DNA of 64,000 nt. Origin: Lachnospiraceae bacterium UBA7589 (lineage in GTDB: Bacteria; Bacillota; Clostridia; Lachnospirales; Lachnospiraceae). Position 1 is the stretch's first letter, and every line of letters starts with the position of its first letter. The position numbers were made by a program, and so were the translations under genes. Shown one piece after another: positions 25,356-34,876 of this stretch. The stretch covers positions 35,964 through 99,963 of the forward strand of contig DLKL01000014.1 in assembly GCA_002476495.1 (NCBI GenBank), in the 5' to 3' direction. The notes under the pieces were generated by a model. That model did not search any database. It saw nothing but the letters and a program-made list of their open reading frames with translations, and was not told where the DNA came from.

Positions 25356-25595
25356 TTAGCAGCCGCAGCCACATCCGCCGCCGTTGTTGCCATTGCAGCA
25401 GAAAAGAAGGATAAGAATAATCCAGATAAAATCACATCCTGAACCACATCCGTCATTAGCCCATGAGGTACCGTTTCCGCCACAAAGAAGTAAGAGAATA
25501 ATAATCCAGATGCAGGAACAGCCACTGCCGTTACCTCCTAAGCCGAAAGTAGAACCACAGCCACAGCCACATGAAGTTGCTGATAAATCACTCAT
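25356..25595 (-). CDS. Cys/Gly-rich small membrane protein with internal duplication (chorion-like)
   Basis: 79-residue protein of very unusual composition, with a similar unit repeated twice: GSGCSCIWIIILLLLCGGNG and GSGCDFIWIILILLFCCNGN. Each unit is a short hydrophobic run framed by Gly, Cys and Asn. Both ends carry Gly-Cys repeats (CGCGCGS at residues 9-15 and CGCGC at the C-terminus). The hydrophobic runs are only about 11-12 residues, too short for an ordinary membrane span. Similar proteins in Lachnospiraceae are often labelled chorion-class high-cysteine proteins, without known function. The start follows GGAGGC at good spacing. An alternative-frame ORF over the same bases is a shadow. 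Confidence 0.75.
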   Translation of the reverse strand: MSDLSATSCGCGCGSTFGLGGNGSGCSCIWIIILLLLCGGNGTSWANDGCGSGCDFIWIILILLFCCNGNNGGGCGCGC

Positions 25596-25737
25596 TTTAA
25601 GTGCCTCCGATAATTTTTCTTATGGTTTATACTATTCACTTACATGGGATGTGTTAAAATTATTTTATCAGATATGATTCGGGGGGTTTACTCATCTGAT
25701 TTTAAGTGATAATATGTAGAAAAAATGAGAGGGAATT

Positions 25738-26682
25738 ATGAATAATAGAAATTTTGAAAGATTGCTATTAAAAAATACAATGTCTATTGCTGTACCGGCA
25801 ATGGCTGTTCTTTTTGTACTCTCTTTTTTTCTTACAAGATTTTCTGTATTCGCCCAGATGAAAAATGTTAATTTAGACCAATGTGAAAAATCAGCTCACA
25901 CACTGGAGGATTTGTATAGGAATAATACAACAAACGTAATTGTAACTCTTAGAGATATTTATTATACCGGCTTTGATTACCATGTAAATAATAAAATTCA
26001 GGGTGCATATTATTACAGTATGGACAAGGATAGCATGAATATATACCTTATCAATACAGACAACCCTGCAAAAACTATATCCGATATTGAGATAAAAGGC
26101 AAAATAGTAAGGGATGATATTACCCTGGAGCATATTATACAAAGGCTGGCAGAGCAAAGCAATACGAATCCGGAATTTATCAAGGAATATGTGTCCTTAT
26201 ATATTATCAGTGAACCGGATTATCCAAATTCTTATGTAATGATGATGAATGTTTTTTTTCTTGTCCCTATAATTCTTGGTGTTCTTGTATTACTGTACAC
26301 AATAATTATCTGGTTTATACCAAGACTCCATCCCCAGTGCAGACAGCTTTTACAATATGGTGATGTGGATGCGATAATAGAGGAGCTTAACGGTCAGCTT
26401 AGATCCCAGTTGATTTTCAGAAAGAATGGAGTATATATAACCAGGGATTATATGGTTGTCAATTATTTTAACAGGACAGATGTTATTAAACTGGATTGTA
26501 TTAAATATTTGTCGAAAAATCTTATACCAAAAAGGGAAATATTAAGCAGGACGGATGAGGTATTCAGACTCACAATGTCTGATCCGGATAAGAATATTTT
26601 TTATGAAGTGGATTTTATCAATGAAGAATTAATTGATGATGTTGTAAACTATATCAGAGGAGTCAATAAAGGCAAAAAGTGA
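25738..26682 (+). CDS. Hypothetical membrane protein with two transmembrane segments
   Basis: 314-residue protein not recognised with confidence. One membrane segment is near residues 16-38 (MSIAVPAMAVLFVLSFFLTRF). An extracytoplasmic region of about 135 residues follows (YYTGFDYHVNNKIQGAYYY, a possible beta-rich domain). A second segment lies near residues 172-197 (NVFFLVPIILGVLVLLYTIIIWF), and the C-terminal domain of about 115 residues is predicted cytoplasmic. The two-helix arrangement with inner and outer domains is reminiscent of a sensor or scaffold, but no known catalytic motif is visible. It stands alone before the pheST T-box. Confidence 0.75.
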   Translation: MNNRNFERLLLKNTMSIAVPAMAVLFVLSFFLTRFSVFAQMKNVNLDQCEKSAHTLEDLYRNNTTNVIVTLRDIYYTGFDYHVNNKIQGAYYYSMDKDSMNIYLINTDNPAKTISDIEIKGKIVRDDITLEHIIQRLAEQSNTNPEFIKEYVSLYIISEPDYPNSYVMMMNVFFLVPIILGVLVLLYTIIIWFIPRLHPQCRQLLQYGDVDAIIEELNGQLRSQLIFRKNGVYITRDYMVVNYFNRTDVIKLDCIKYLSKNLIPKREILSRTDEVFRLTMSDPDKNIFYEVDFINEELIDDVVNYIRGVNKGKK

Positions 26683-26699
26683 ATTTACATAAAAAATGC

Positions 26700-26727
26700 T
26701 TGACACCTGTTATCATTGTGATAGAAT
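26700..26727 (+). promoter_or_regulatory. Promoter of the T-box-pheST transcript
   Basis: TTGACA (26700-26705) and TAGAAT (26722-26727) are spaced by 16 bases. The predicted transcript start falls a few bases before the T-box stem I region. Confidence 0.7.
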
Positions 26728-26737
26728 GAGAACGAAA

Positions 26738-27007
26738 TATTGAATAGAAAAGGCAGTGATGGTGCAACAAGGGTTGGTTTCTGTCGCCAGAGAAGGAAGG
26801 TCTTAGGCTGTGAGCCTTCCCCGAAATGAATTAATCTCATTTTCACACCGGAGTCATATGCTTGAAGAGATGTTTTGTGATGGCTTAACATAAGTAGGGC
26901 ATATCGTTTTATGTACGTTACACATATTGAGTGCGATTTTATTTTTATCGAATTTGGGTGGTACCGCGGATTTATGCTTCGTCCCTTTTTAGGGACGGAG
27001 CTTTTTT
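26738..27007 (+). promoter_or_regulatory. T-box riboswitch controlling pheS-pheT
   Basis: The leader carries the conserved T-box GGGTGGTACCGCGG at 26956-26969. It is followed by a terminator hairpin, GCTTCGTCCCT (26976-26986) paired with AGGGACGGAGC (26991-27001), then six T's. Uncharged tRNA held through the T-box sequence would favour the antiterminator. A candidate specifier codon UUC (Phe) is at 26842-26844, in TTTTCACACCGG and followed by A as expected. The gene order (pheS directly downstream) supports tRNA-Phe specificity. The specifier position is inferred by eye without folding stem I. Confidence 0.93.
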
Positions 27008-27044
27008 AGTATAATAACAAAAAGACATATATGGAGGAATTGAG

Positions 27045-28064
27045 ATGAAAGACAAGTTGAAACAAATCAAAGAGGCAACTCTTGCCCGCATAGAAGGGGC
27101 GGATGCAATATCGGCGCTTAATGACATTAAGGTGGCGGTTCTCGGCAAAAAGGGAGAGCTGACTCAGGTGTTAAAAAGCATGAAGGATGTTGCACCGGAG
27201 GAAAGACCTAAGGTTGGACAGATGGTAAATGATACCCGCCAGGCCATTGAAGAGGTTCTTGATGCCAAGATAAAGTCCATTAACAGTGCATTACGGGCTG
27301 AAAAAATGAAGAGAGAAGCGATTGATGTTACCCTTCCGGGTATAAAGAAAATTGACGGACACAGACATCCTAACCAGATTGCCCTTGAGGATCTGGAGAG
27401 AGTATTTATTGGTATGGGATATGAGGTCGTGTCAGGACCTGAGATAGAGTATGACAAATATAACTTTGAGCTTTTGAATATACCTGCCAATCACCCTGCA
27501 AAGGATGAGCAGGATACATTCTATATTAACAAGGATATTTTGCTTAGAACCCAGACTTCCCCGGTTCAGGCAAGAATCATGGAGCAGGGGAAACTACCAA
27601 TCAGAATTTTGTCACCGGGACGAGTATTCCGTTCGGACGAGGTAGATGCAACACACTCGCCATCCTTTCATCAGGTAGAGGGTCTTGTAATAGATAAAAA
27701 TATTACAATGGCTGATCTTAAAGGAACCCTGAATCAGTTTGCCAGGGAGTTTTTCGGCGAGAATACCAGAACAAAATTCAGACCTCATCATTTCCCTTTC
27801 ACAGAGCCGTCTGCTGAGGTTGATATCACCTGCTTTAAGTGCGGTGGAAAAGGCTGTCGTGTATGCAAGGGAAGTGGCTGGATAGAAATTCTCGGCTGCG
27901 GAATGGTTCATCCTCATGTACTTGAAATGTGTGGTATTGACCCTGATGAATATTCAGGCTTTGCCTTTGGAATCGGTCTTGAAAGAATTACACTTTTAAA
28001 GTATGAGATAGATGATATGAGACTTCTATATGAGAACGACGTAAGATTCCTTAATCAGTTCTAG
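27045..28064 (+). CDS. pheS: Phenylalanyl-tRNA synthetase alpha subunit
   Basis: 339-residue catalytic subunit of the alpha2-beta2 class II enzyme. An N-terminal coiled-coil tRNA-binding arm covers residues 1-90. The catalytic core includes motif 2 (SPGRVFRSDEVDATHSPSFHQVEG), the block RPHHFPFTEPSAEVD and motif 3 (GFAFGIGLERI). The length is normal. The start follows GGAGG, 37 bases after the T-box terminator. pheT follows 46 bases later in the same operon. Expression should rise when tRNA-Phe is uncharged, through the upstream T-box. Confidence 0.98.
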   Translation: MKDKLKQIKEATLARIEGADAISALNDIKVAVLGKKGELTQVLKSMKDVAPEERPKVGQMVNDTRQAIEEVLDAKIKSINSALRAEKMKREAIDVTLPGIKKIDGHRHPNQIALEDLERVFIGMGYEVVSGPEIEYDKYNFELLNIPANHPAKDEQDTFYINKDILLRTQTSPVQARIMEQGKLPIRILSPGRVFRSDEVDATHSPSFHQVEGLVIDKNITMADLKGTLNQFAREFFGENTRTKFRPHHFPFTEPSAEVDITCFKCGGKGCRVCKGSGWIEILGCGMVHPHVLEMCGIDPDEYSGFAFGIGLERITLLKYEIDDMRLLYENDVRFLNQF

Positions 28065-28110
28065 GATTACAGAAAACATAATAAATTATATTTGAAAGGA
28101 CTATGAAAAT

Positions 28111-30537
28111 ATGAATACACCAATATCATGGATTAAAGCATACGTTCCTGAATTGGACGTAGATATAAATGAATTTGTAGACAGAATGACCTTATCCGGC
28201 TCACATGTTGAATGTTTTGAAAAAAAAGACAAAAATCTTGAAAAAATCGTGGTTGGAAAAATTGAGTCAATGGAGAAACACCCGGATGCAGATAAACTGG
28301 TTGTGTGCCAGGTGAATATAGGTGGGGAAGTAACCCAGATAGTTACAGGTGCAAAGAATGTAAAAACAGGTGACCTTATCCCGGTTGTACTTGATGGTGG
28401 AAAGGTTGCGGCAGCCCACGGAGATAACAATGAATATCCTGAGGGTATAAAAATAAAGAAGGGTAAGCTGCGTGGAGTTGAGTCCAATGGAATGATGTGT
28501 GGAATTGAAGAACTCGGCTCATCAAGGGATTTCTATCCGGAGGCTCCTGAGGATGGCGTGTATATATTTCCGGAGGAATCAGGTGTTAAGCCCGGCGATG
28601 ATGCAGTATGTGCCCTTGGATTGAATGATGCTGTTGTGGAATATGAGATTACATCAAACAGAGTTGACTGCTTCTCCATGCTTGGAATGGCAAGAGAGGT
28701 TGCAGCTACATTTGACAAAGAATTTGTCCCTCCTGTAGTTAAGGTAAAGGGAAATGGCGGAAATGTAAATGACTATGTTTCTGTTGATGTACAGGCAGCC
28801 GACTTATGTCCGAGATATGTTGCCAGAGTTGTAACAGACCTCAAAATCGGACCTTCACCAAAATGGATGAGGGAGAGACTGGCTTCCCAGGGTATAAGAT
28901 CAATCAATAATTTGGTTGACATAACTAATTATGTCATGGAAGAGTACGGACAACCTATGCATGCTTATGATCTTGAGACAATAGCAGGGAAAAAAATAGT
29001 AGTAAGACGTGCCATGGATGGAGATAAATTTGTAACTCTTGACGGACAGGAACGTACAATGGATAAGGATGTCCTCATGATTTGTGATGGAGACAAGGAA
29101 ATAGGAATAGCAGGTATTATGGGTGGAGAAAATTCCATGGTAACTGACAACATTAAAACGCTTATGTTTGAGGCAGCCTGCTTTGATGGGACCAATATAA
29201 GACTTTCAACCAAGAGAATCGGACTTTCAACAGATGCTTCATCAAAATTCGTTAAGGGTCTGGATCCAAATCTTGCCATGGAAGCAATAAACAGAGCCTG
29301 TCAGCTTATTGAGGAACTGGGCTGTGGAAAGGTTGTAGATGGGGCTATAGATATTTATCCTGAACCGGTCCATGAAAAACAGCTTCCGTTTGAGCCTGAC
29401 AAAATGAATTCACTTCTTGGTACAGAGGTTTCGCCGGAGATAATGCTTAAGTATTTCCATAAGCTTGAGCTTGCGTATAATCCGGAGACAAAAATGCTTA
29501 CAATACCTACTTTCAGACAGGATCTCAACTGTATGGCCGACCTTGCCGAGGAGGTCGCCAGATTTTATGGGTACGATAATATTCCGGTTACATTGCCACA
29601 CGGAGAAGCTACAGCGGGTAAAAAAAGCTATGCAGAGAGAATTAATGATGTGGTAAGAGATATATGCGAAGGAAATGGATTTTCGGGAGGAATGTGTTAT
29701 TCCTTTGAGAGTCCTAAGGTGTTTGACAAGCTGTTAATTCCGGAAGATTCTCCATATCGCCGGGCTATTGAAATTATGAACCCGCTGGGAGAGGATTTCT
29801 CAATAATGAGAACCCTATCATTAAATGGAATTCTGACTTCGCTGGCTACGAACTATAATAGAAGAAATAAGACAGCCAGACTTTATGAACTGGCCAATGT
29901 TTATATACCAAAGTCACTTCCTCTTACAGAGCTGCCTGATGAAAAGATGAAGCTTACCATGGGAATGTATGGTCAGGGCGATTTCTTTAATCTCAAGGGT
30001 GTGATTGAGGAACTGTTTGATAAGCTTGGGTTTGGTAAGGAGGTTGTGTATGAGCCATCAAAGGAGCAGCCATTCCTTCATCCGGGAAGACAGGCTGTTA
30101 TCAAAAAGGGTAATATGGAAATTGGATATCTTGGACAGATGCATCCGGAGGCCTGTGACAACTATGATATTAAGACAGAGGTATATGTTGCAGTAATAGA
30201 TATGGATATGGTTACTATGTTGTCAACCTTCGACAGAAAATATGAGGGTATAGCAAAATTTCCGGGAATGACAAGAGATTTAAGTCTTGTTGTGGACAAG
30301 AATATATTTGTCGGTCAGATCGAAAAAATAATAAAGAAGTGTGGCGGAAAGCTTCTTGAAAGCTATAGACTTTTCGATGTTTATGAGGGAGAACAGGTAG
30401 CTTCGGGAAAGAAATCCGTAGCATACACAATGACCTTCCGGGCAAAGGACAGAACTCTCGAGGATGCGGAGGTAAGTCAGATTATTGACAAAATCCTTAA
30501 GGAGCTGGCAAAGCTTGGCATTGAGATAAGAGCATAA
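28111..30537 (+). CDS. pheT: Phenylalanyl-tRNA synthetase beta subunit
   Basis: 808-residue beta subunit. An OB-fold tRNA-binding domain lies near residues 40-150 (KHPDADKLVVCQVNIGG). The B3/B4 editing module covers about 210-385 (SINNLVDITNYVMEEYGQPMHAYD), and the B5 domain lies near 400-480. A catalytic-like domain follows, and the FDX-ACB anticodon-binding domain is at the C-terminus (KYEGIAKFPGMTRDLSLVVD, about 710-808). The length is standard. AAAGGA lies before the start. queA follows 12 bases later, so the T-box transcript may extend into it. Confidence 0.98.
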   Translation: MNTPISWIKAYVPELDVDINEFVDRMTLSGSHVECFEKKDKNLEKIVVGKIESMEKHPDADKLVVCQVNIGGEVTQIVTGAKNVKTGDLIPVVLDGGKVAAAHGDNNEYPEGIKIKKGKLRGVESNGMMCGIEELGSSRDFYPEAPEDGVYIFPEESGVKPGDDAVCALGLNDAVVEYEITSNRVDCFSMLGMAREVAATFDKEFVPPVVKVKGNGGNVNDYVSVDVQAADLCPRYVARVVTDLKIGPSPKWMRERLASQGIRSINNLVDITNYVMEEYGQPMHAYDLETIAGKKIVVRRAMDGDKFVTLDGQERTMDKDVLMICDGDKEIGIAGIMGGENSMVTDNIKTLMFEAACFDGTNIRLSTKRIGLSTDASSKFVKGLDPNLAMEAINRACQLIEELGCGKVVDGAIDIYPEPVHEKQLPFEPDKMNSLLGTEVSPEIMLKYFHKLELAYNPETKMLTIPTFRQDLNCMADLAEEVARFYGYDNIPVTLPHGEATAGKKSYAERINDVVRDICEGNGFSGGMCYSFESPKVFDKLLIPEDSPYRRAIEIMNPLGEDFSIMRTLSLNGILTSLATNYNRRNKTARLYELANVYIPKSLPLTELPDEKMKLTMGMYGQGDFFNLKGVIEELFDKLGFGKEVVYEPSKEQPFLHPGRQAVIKKGNMEIGYLGQMHPEACDNYDIKTEVYVAVIDMDMVTMLSTFDRKYEGIAKFPGMTRDLSLVVDKNIFVGQIEKIIKKCGGKLLESYRLFDVYEGEQVASGKKSVAYTMTFRAKDRTLEDAEVSQIIDKILKELAKLGIEIRA

Positions 30538-30549
30538 GGGTGATTTAGT

Positions 30550-31575
30550 ATGAAGCTTAGTGATTTTTATTATGAACTGCCTGAGGAGCTTATTGCCCAG
30601 GACCCGCTTCTTAAAAGAAGTGATTCAAGACTTATGGTGCTTAACCGTGAGAAAGGGAGTATTGAACACAGACATTTCAGGGATATAACAGATTATATTA
30701 ATCCCGGAGACTGTCTGGTTATTAATGAGACAAGGGTTATCCCTGCCAGACTTATGGGAGTTAAGGAGGAGACAGGAGCGGCCATAGAGGTTCTTCTTCT
30801 TAAAAGAATTGATGAATGTGTGTGGGAAACCCTGGTAAAGCCGGGTAAAAAGGCGAGAAAGGGTGCTGTGATTTCCTTTGGCAATGGTCTGTTAAAGGGT
30901 GAGGTAATAGATATAGTGGAGGAGGGAAACCGTCTTATAAGATTTTCCTACGAAGGAATATTTGAGGAGATACTGGACCGGCTTGGGCAAATGCCGCTTC
31001 CTCCATATATAACCCATAAACTGGAGGATAAAAACAGATATCAGACTGTATATGCGAAAAACAATGGCTCTGCTGCCGCACCTACAGCAGGACTGCACTT
31101 TACCGGGGAATTGTTGAAGGAGCTTGAGGATAAGGGAGTAAAAATTGCCAGAATTACTTTACATGTAGGACTTGGAACCTTCCGCCCTGTTAAGGTTGAT
31201 AATATTCTTGAACATCATATGCATAGTGAGTATTATATGATTGATGAGAATGCTGCGGATATTATTAACAGCGCAAAAAGAAGTGGAGGCAAAATTATTT
31301 CTGTAGGAACTACCAGCACCAGAACCCTTGAAACTGTAGCAGATGAAAATGGGATTATCAAACCATCCAGTGGCTGGACTGATATATTTATATATCCGGG
31401 ATACAAATTCAAAATAGTGGACAGACTTATAACAAACTTTCATCTGCCTGAATCCACATTGCTTATGCTTGTGTCTGCTCTTTATGACAGGGAGAAAATT
31501 CTTGATGCATACAAGGTTGCAGTGAATGAAAAATATAGATTTTTTTCATTTGGGGATGCTATGTTTATTATTTAG
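30550..31575 (+). CDS. queA: S-adenosylmethionine:tRNA ribosyltransferase-isomerase
   Basis: 341-residue enzyme that moves the ribosyl part of SAM onto 7-aminomethyl-7-deazaguanine in tRNA, making epoxyqueuosine. The family blocks are clear: the N-terminal [36 protein letters not shown], the central PLPPYI, and [13 protein letters not shown] [23 protein letters not shown], the TTSTRTLE block and the closing [16 protein letters not shown] are also present. The length is normal. It lies 12 bases after pheT and 25 bases before a membrane phosphodiesterase gene, all on one strand. No other queuosine gene is present here. Confidence 0.97.
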   Translation: MKLSDFYYELPEELIAQDPLLKRSDSRLMVLNREKGSIEHRHFRDITDYINPGDCLVINETRVIPARLMGVKEETGAAIEVLLLKRIDECVWETLVKPGKKARKGAVISFGNGLLKGEVIDIVEEGNRLIRFSYEGIFEEILDRLGQMPLPPYITHKLEDKNRYQTVYAKNNGSAAAPTAGLHFTGELLKELEDKGVKIARITLHVGLGTFRPVKVDNILEHHMHSEYYMIDENAADIINSAKRSGGKIISVGTTSTRTLETVADENGIIKPSSGWTDIFIYPGYKFKIVDRLITNFHLPESTLLMLVSALYDREKILDAYKVAVNEKYRFFSFGDAMFII

Positions 31576-31600
31576 TATATAATTATAGGAGGAAAATTAT

Positions 31601-33442
31601 ATGAAAACTTACAAGGAAAGCTATAGAATGTTTAAATATAATTTTTCTTCTATTATTTTGTTTGAAATAACCTTTAAGCTTATGGCGGCGGCATTTTTTA
31701 TTCCTCTTATATATTACATTATAAATCTGTCGGTAAAGCTGGCGGGGATATCCTATCTTGGAAAACAGAATGTAAAGCAATATTTTACTTCACCGTCTAC
31801 ATATGGATTGTTTGTGATATTGCTTATTATTCTGGCAGCATATTTTCTGATTAACGCATCAGGTCTCATATATGTTATGGAAGCATCACACAGGGAAGAA
31901 AAAATAGGCGTTATTCCGTTAATGATTAAGGCTGTACTAAATGCCCTGAGATTGATTAATCCTAAAAACTGGGGTATTATCGTATATATACTTCTTGTAT
32001 TGCCTGTTACCTCATCTGTTATGCTTTCGGGTTCGGCAGCTTCCTTAAAGACACCGGACTTTTTTGAAACTTTGCTTAGGCATGGCAGATTATATATAAA
32101 TATATTTCTGATTGTATATTTTACTATGTCGGTTCTATCTATAATAAGAATATTTTCACTTAATTATTACACACTTTATCACGTTAATTACAGAGAGGCA
32201 AAAAGGCTGAGCCATGAGACCATAAGACGTCATTTTCTTGTAACATTTATGGGTCTGATAATATGTAACCTTTTGATTAATGGCGTGCTTTATCTGCTGC
32301 AGGGAACTCTGGCAACAGCATTGGCAGGAATTCTTGAAAGAGTGGTGGCAATGAAACAACTCAGATTTGCCCTGACTCTTGGAACACAGATTATTTTCCT
32401 CGTTCTTTATATTGTTTTTTCCATTGTATCAACCCCTCTTATCTATGCGTATGTGTGCACCAGATTTTATGAGCTGGAAGGGGATAAGGGCTATAATGAT
32501 TTTCGTGAGGTCAAGGAAAAGAGAGAAAAACGTAAAAAGAGAATTCTTACAGATAATGAGAAGAAAAGCAGGGAAAGAGTCGCTTTTATAGCGTTGCTTT
32601 TTACTGCTCTGTTCTTAAATGGGCTTTACATTTATATGGGAGCCAGCAATCGTGCCAATCTCAGTATTCTTTATCCTACCAGGGCAATGGTTACTGCTCA
32701 CAGGGGAGATTCCCACGGTGCACCGGAAAATACCATGTCTGCCATAGCCTTGGCCCATGAAAACCAGGCAGATATAGTTGAGGTGGATATCAGGCAGACA
32801 AGAGATGGGGAATATATTTTAATGCATGATGAAAATATGAAAAGAACCACCGGCGTTAACAAAAGGGTGGGGGATGTGGATTATGCATTTATTCAGGAAC
32901 TGGATGCCGGTATAATTTTTTCCGGGAAATTTGCAGGAGAGCATATACCTACATTAAGGGAAATTCTTGAGTATGGAAAAGAAAATAATATATTTTACAA
33001 CATTGAGCTGAAGCCTGCCGGGACAGACTACAATTATGTCGAGGGAATTGTAGACATGATTGGAGAATATGATTATGTTGATAATTGCGTTCTGGCCTCT
33101 GCAGATTATGATAGCTTGTGCAAGGTAAAGAGTCTTAATCCCGATATCAGGACGGTTTATATACTTACTATAGTTGTCGGGGATGTAAGCGGAATAGAAA
33201 ATGTGGATATATTCAGTATCAGATACAATTTTATTACTGTAGAGATGGTAAAACAGATACACAGTGAGGGCAAGGAAATATACGCATGGACCGTAAACCG
33301 TGAGGAACAGATAAAAAATCTGCTCCTCATGGATGTGGACAGCATCATAACAGATAATCCTTACAATACAAAGGAAATAATATATAACGCCAATGCAAAT
33401 ATTATAACGGACTGGATTAACAGGCTGATAAAAGAATATTAA
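31601..33442 (+). CDS. Glycerophosphodiester phosphodiesterase with a membrane domain
   Basis: 613-residue protein. The N-terminal ~350 residues hold several membrane segments, as in the GPDPase_memb family. The C-terminal ~250 residues form the GDPD TIM-barrel: TAHRGDSHGAPENTMSAI (catalytic His-Arg), VEVDIRQTRDGEYILMHDE (metal-binding Glu/Asp and catalytic His), FYNIELKP, and the late YAWTVNREEQI. It should hydrolyse glycerophosphodiesters or related phosphodiesters at the membrane, perhaps in lipoteichoic acid or phospholipid turnover. The start follows AGGAGG. It is convergent with the M18 peptidase gene. Confidence 0.92.
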   Translation: MKTYKESYRMFKYNFSSIILFEITFKLMAAAFFIPLIYYIINLSVKLAGISYLGKQNVKQYFTSPSTYGLFVILLIILAAYFLINASGLIYVMEASHREEKIGVIPLMIKAVLNALRLINPKNWGIIVYILLVLPVTSSVMLSGSAASLKTPDFFETLLRHGRLYINIFLIVYFTMSVLSIIRIFSLNYYTLYHVNYREAKRLSHETIRRHFLVTFMGLIICNLLINGVLYLLQGTLATALAGILERVVAMKQLRFALTLGTQIIFLVLYIVFSIVSTPLIYAYVCTRFYELEGDKGYNDFREVKEKREKRKKRILTDNEKKSRERVAFIALLFTALFLNGLYIYMGASNRANLSILYPTRAMVTAHRGDSHGAPENTMSAIALAHENQADIVEVDIRQTRDGEYILMHDENMKRTTGVNKRVGDVDYAFIQELDAGIIFSGKFAGEHIPTLREILEYGKENNIFYNIELKPAGTDYNYVEGIVDMIGEYDYVDNCVLASADYDSLCKVKSLNPDIRTVYILTIVVGDVSGIENVDIFSIRYNFITVEMVKQIHSEGKEIYAWTVNREEQIKNLLLMDVDSIITDNPYNTKEIIYNANANIITDWINRLIKEY

Positions 33443-33476
33443 TCAGTTCCGGGGTACTGTGTAAGCAAAATCCGGA

Positions 33477-34724
33477 TTATTGATACTCGTAAAATATTTT
33501 TACAAGGGTCACGAGCTGACTGTAATCTGCTTTACAGGCAAGCTCTCTGGCAGAATGCATTGCCAGTATTGGAATTCCCATGTCAACAGAGGGTATCGGC
33601 AGATAGGAGGACATAATAGGACCCAGGGTCTGTCCGCCGGGAAGGTTGGAGTTGTTTACCTGCTTTTGAAGTTTTATTCCGTATTTCCGGCATAAACCTG
33701 TAATAATGCCGCCTGCTTCACTGTCAGTAACATAACGCTGGGATGCACTGGTCTTTAACACAATACCATTTCCCAGGATAATATCATTTGTTATATCACT
33801 TTTTTCGGAATAGTTCGGATGAGTGGCATGTGCCACATCAAGAGACAGAGAAAAGGAACGGCCATACAAGTCTCTTGTTCCTGTCATTCTATTTATAATA
33901 TCCCTGAAAAGCATAGAATCGGCTCCCTGCTTGGAACGGCTTCCGATTTCTTCGTTGTCGAAAAAAGCACCTATAACAATGTTGCTGCTATTATCAATAC
34001 CGGTTAATCCCTCCAGAATTGCGGCCACAGAGGATATATTATCAAGCCTTGGGGAGGATATTAATTCTTCGTTTATCCCTATTGTAACAGGAGATTCACA
34101 TATATACAGATAAAGGTCATAGTCAAGTATATCTTCTTTGTCAATATCAAGCTCCCGGCTTATATAATCAAGAATAAATGAAGAACAGTCACAGTTGCAT
34201 AAATTATTACAGCCACAGACAGGAATCAACTCCTTTTGCTTATCCAGATCCCGGGAATCAGTTTCCTTTTTTAGATGTGGTGCAAGGCTTGGAATTATAA
34301 AAACAGGTTTTTTTGAGTCAAAAAGTCTTGTGACGGGGGAAAATATGTTATCGCTTCTCAAAATCACCTTGCCGGCAAGTCCCAGAGGTCTGTCAAACCA
34401 GGTTGACATAATCAAACCACCATAAGGCTCAACGTTAGCTTCAAGATAGCTCTTTTTAACTATTTCGGGCTTTGGCTTAAGCTTAAGCATGGGGAAGTCG
34501 GAGTGAGATGCTGCAATACGGATATCTCCATGCAGATTTCCCATGTTGAAAGCGAAGAGTACAGAGGGATAGGGCATTACAATATATTTTCCTCCGACAC
34601 TCAGATTCCAGTCGTCCTGAGGGCTTAACAGGCTGTAACCATTTTTGAGAAGATGGTTTTTGGCTATATCAATTACATGAAACTGGCTTTTGCCTTCAGT
34701 CAAAAGTGTATTTAACAAATCCAT
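33477..34724 (-). CDS. M18 family aminopeptidase with a Cys-rich insertion
   Basis: 415-residue zinc aminopeptidase of the M18 (aspartyl aminopeptidase/ApeB) family. Visible family blocks are ASHSDFPMLKLKP (metal His and Asp), SPRLDNISSVAA, GAFFDNEEIGSRSKQGADS (catalytic and metal acids), DVAHATHPNY, and GGQTLGPIMSSYLPIPSVDMGIP with MHSARE. The start MDLLNTLLTEG follows GGGAGG; the longest frame is 25 codons longer without support. Residues 170-180 hold five cysteines in eleven positions, which I do not associate with this family. It is divergent from the type VII-like cassette and convergent with the phosphodiesterase. Confidence 0.9.
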   Translation of the reverse strand: MDLLNTLLTEGKSQFHVIDIAKNHLLKNGYSLLSPQDDWNLSVGGKYIVMPYPSVLFAFNMGNLHGDIRIAASHSDFPMLKLKPKPEIVKKSYLEANVEPYGGLIMSTWFDRPLGLAGKVILRSDNIFSPVTRLFDSKKPVFIIPSLAPHLKKETDSRDLDKQKELIPVCGCNNLCNCDCSSFILDYISRELDIDKEDILDYDLYLYICESPVTIGINEELISSPRLDNISSVAAILEGLTGIDNSSNIVIGAFFDNEEIGSRSKQGADSMLFRDIINRMTGTRDLYGRSFSLSLDVAHATHPNYSEKSDITNDIILGNGIVLKTSASQRYVTDSEAGGIITGLCRKYGIKLQKQVNNSNLPGGQTLGPIMSSYLPIPSVDMGIPILAMHSARELACKADYSQLVTLVKIFYEYQ

Positions 34725-34876
34725 AAAAACCTCCCTGGTAATATACGCTAAAATGCGCTGATGTACATTTATTATATACATTTTTATTTTATTCATCAAT
34801 GCCTTTCTCTATTGTATTTATATATTAGATATGCTACATTGAATTTATAAGAATGTGTGTGAGGAGGATGGGCTAT

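Noticed and set aside
25313..25525. 70-residue minus-strand frame over the Cys/Gly-rich gene
   Set aside because: Same bases read in another frame with no ribosome binding site; the Cys/Gly-rich frame has a proper GGAGGC site and an internal repeat.
26685..26891. 68-residue minus-strand frame over the pheS leader
   Set aside because: Antisense to a T-box leader with conserved RNA motifs; no support as a gene.
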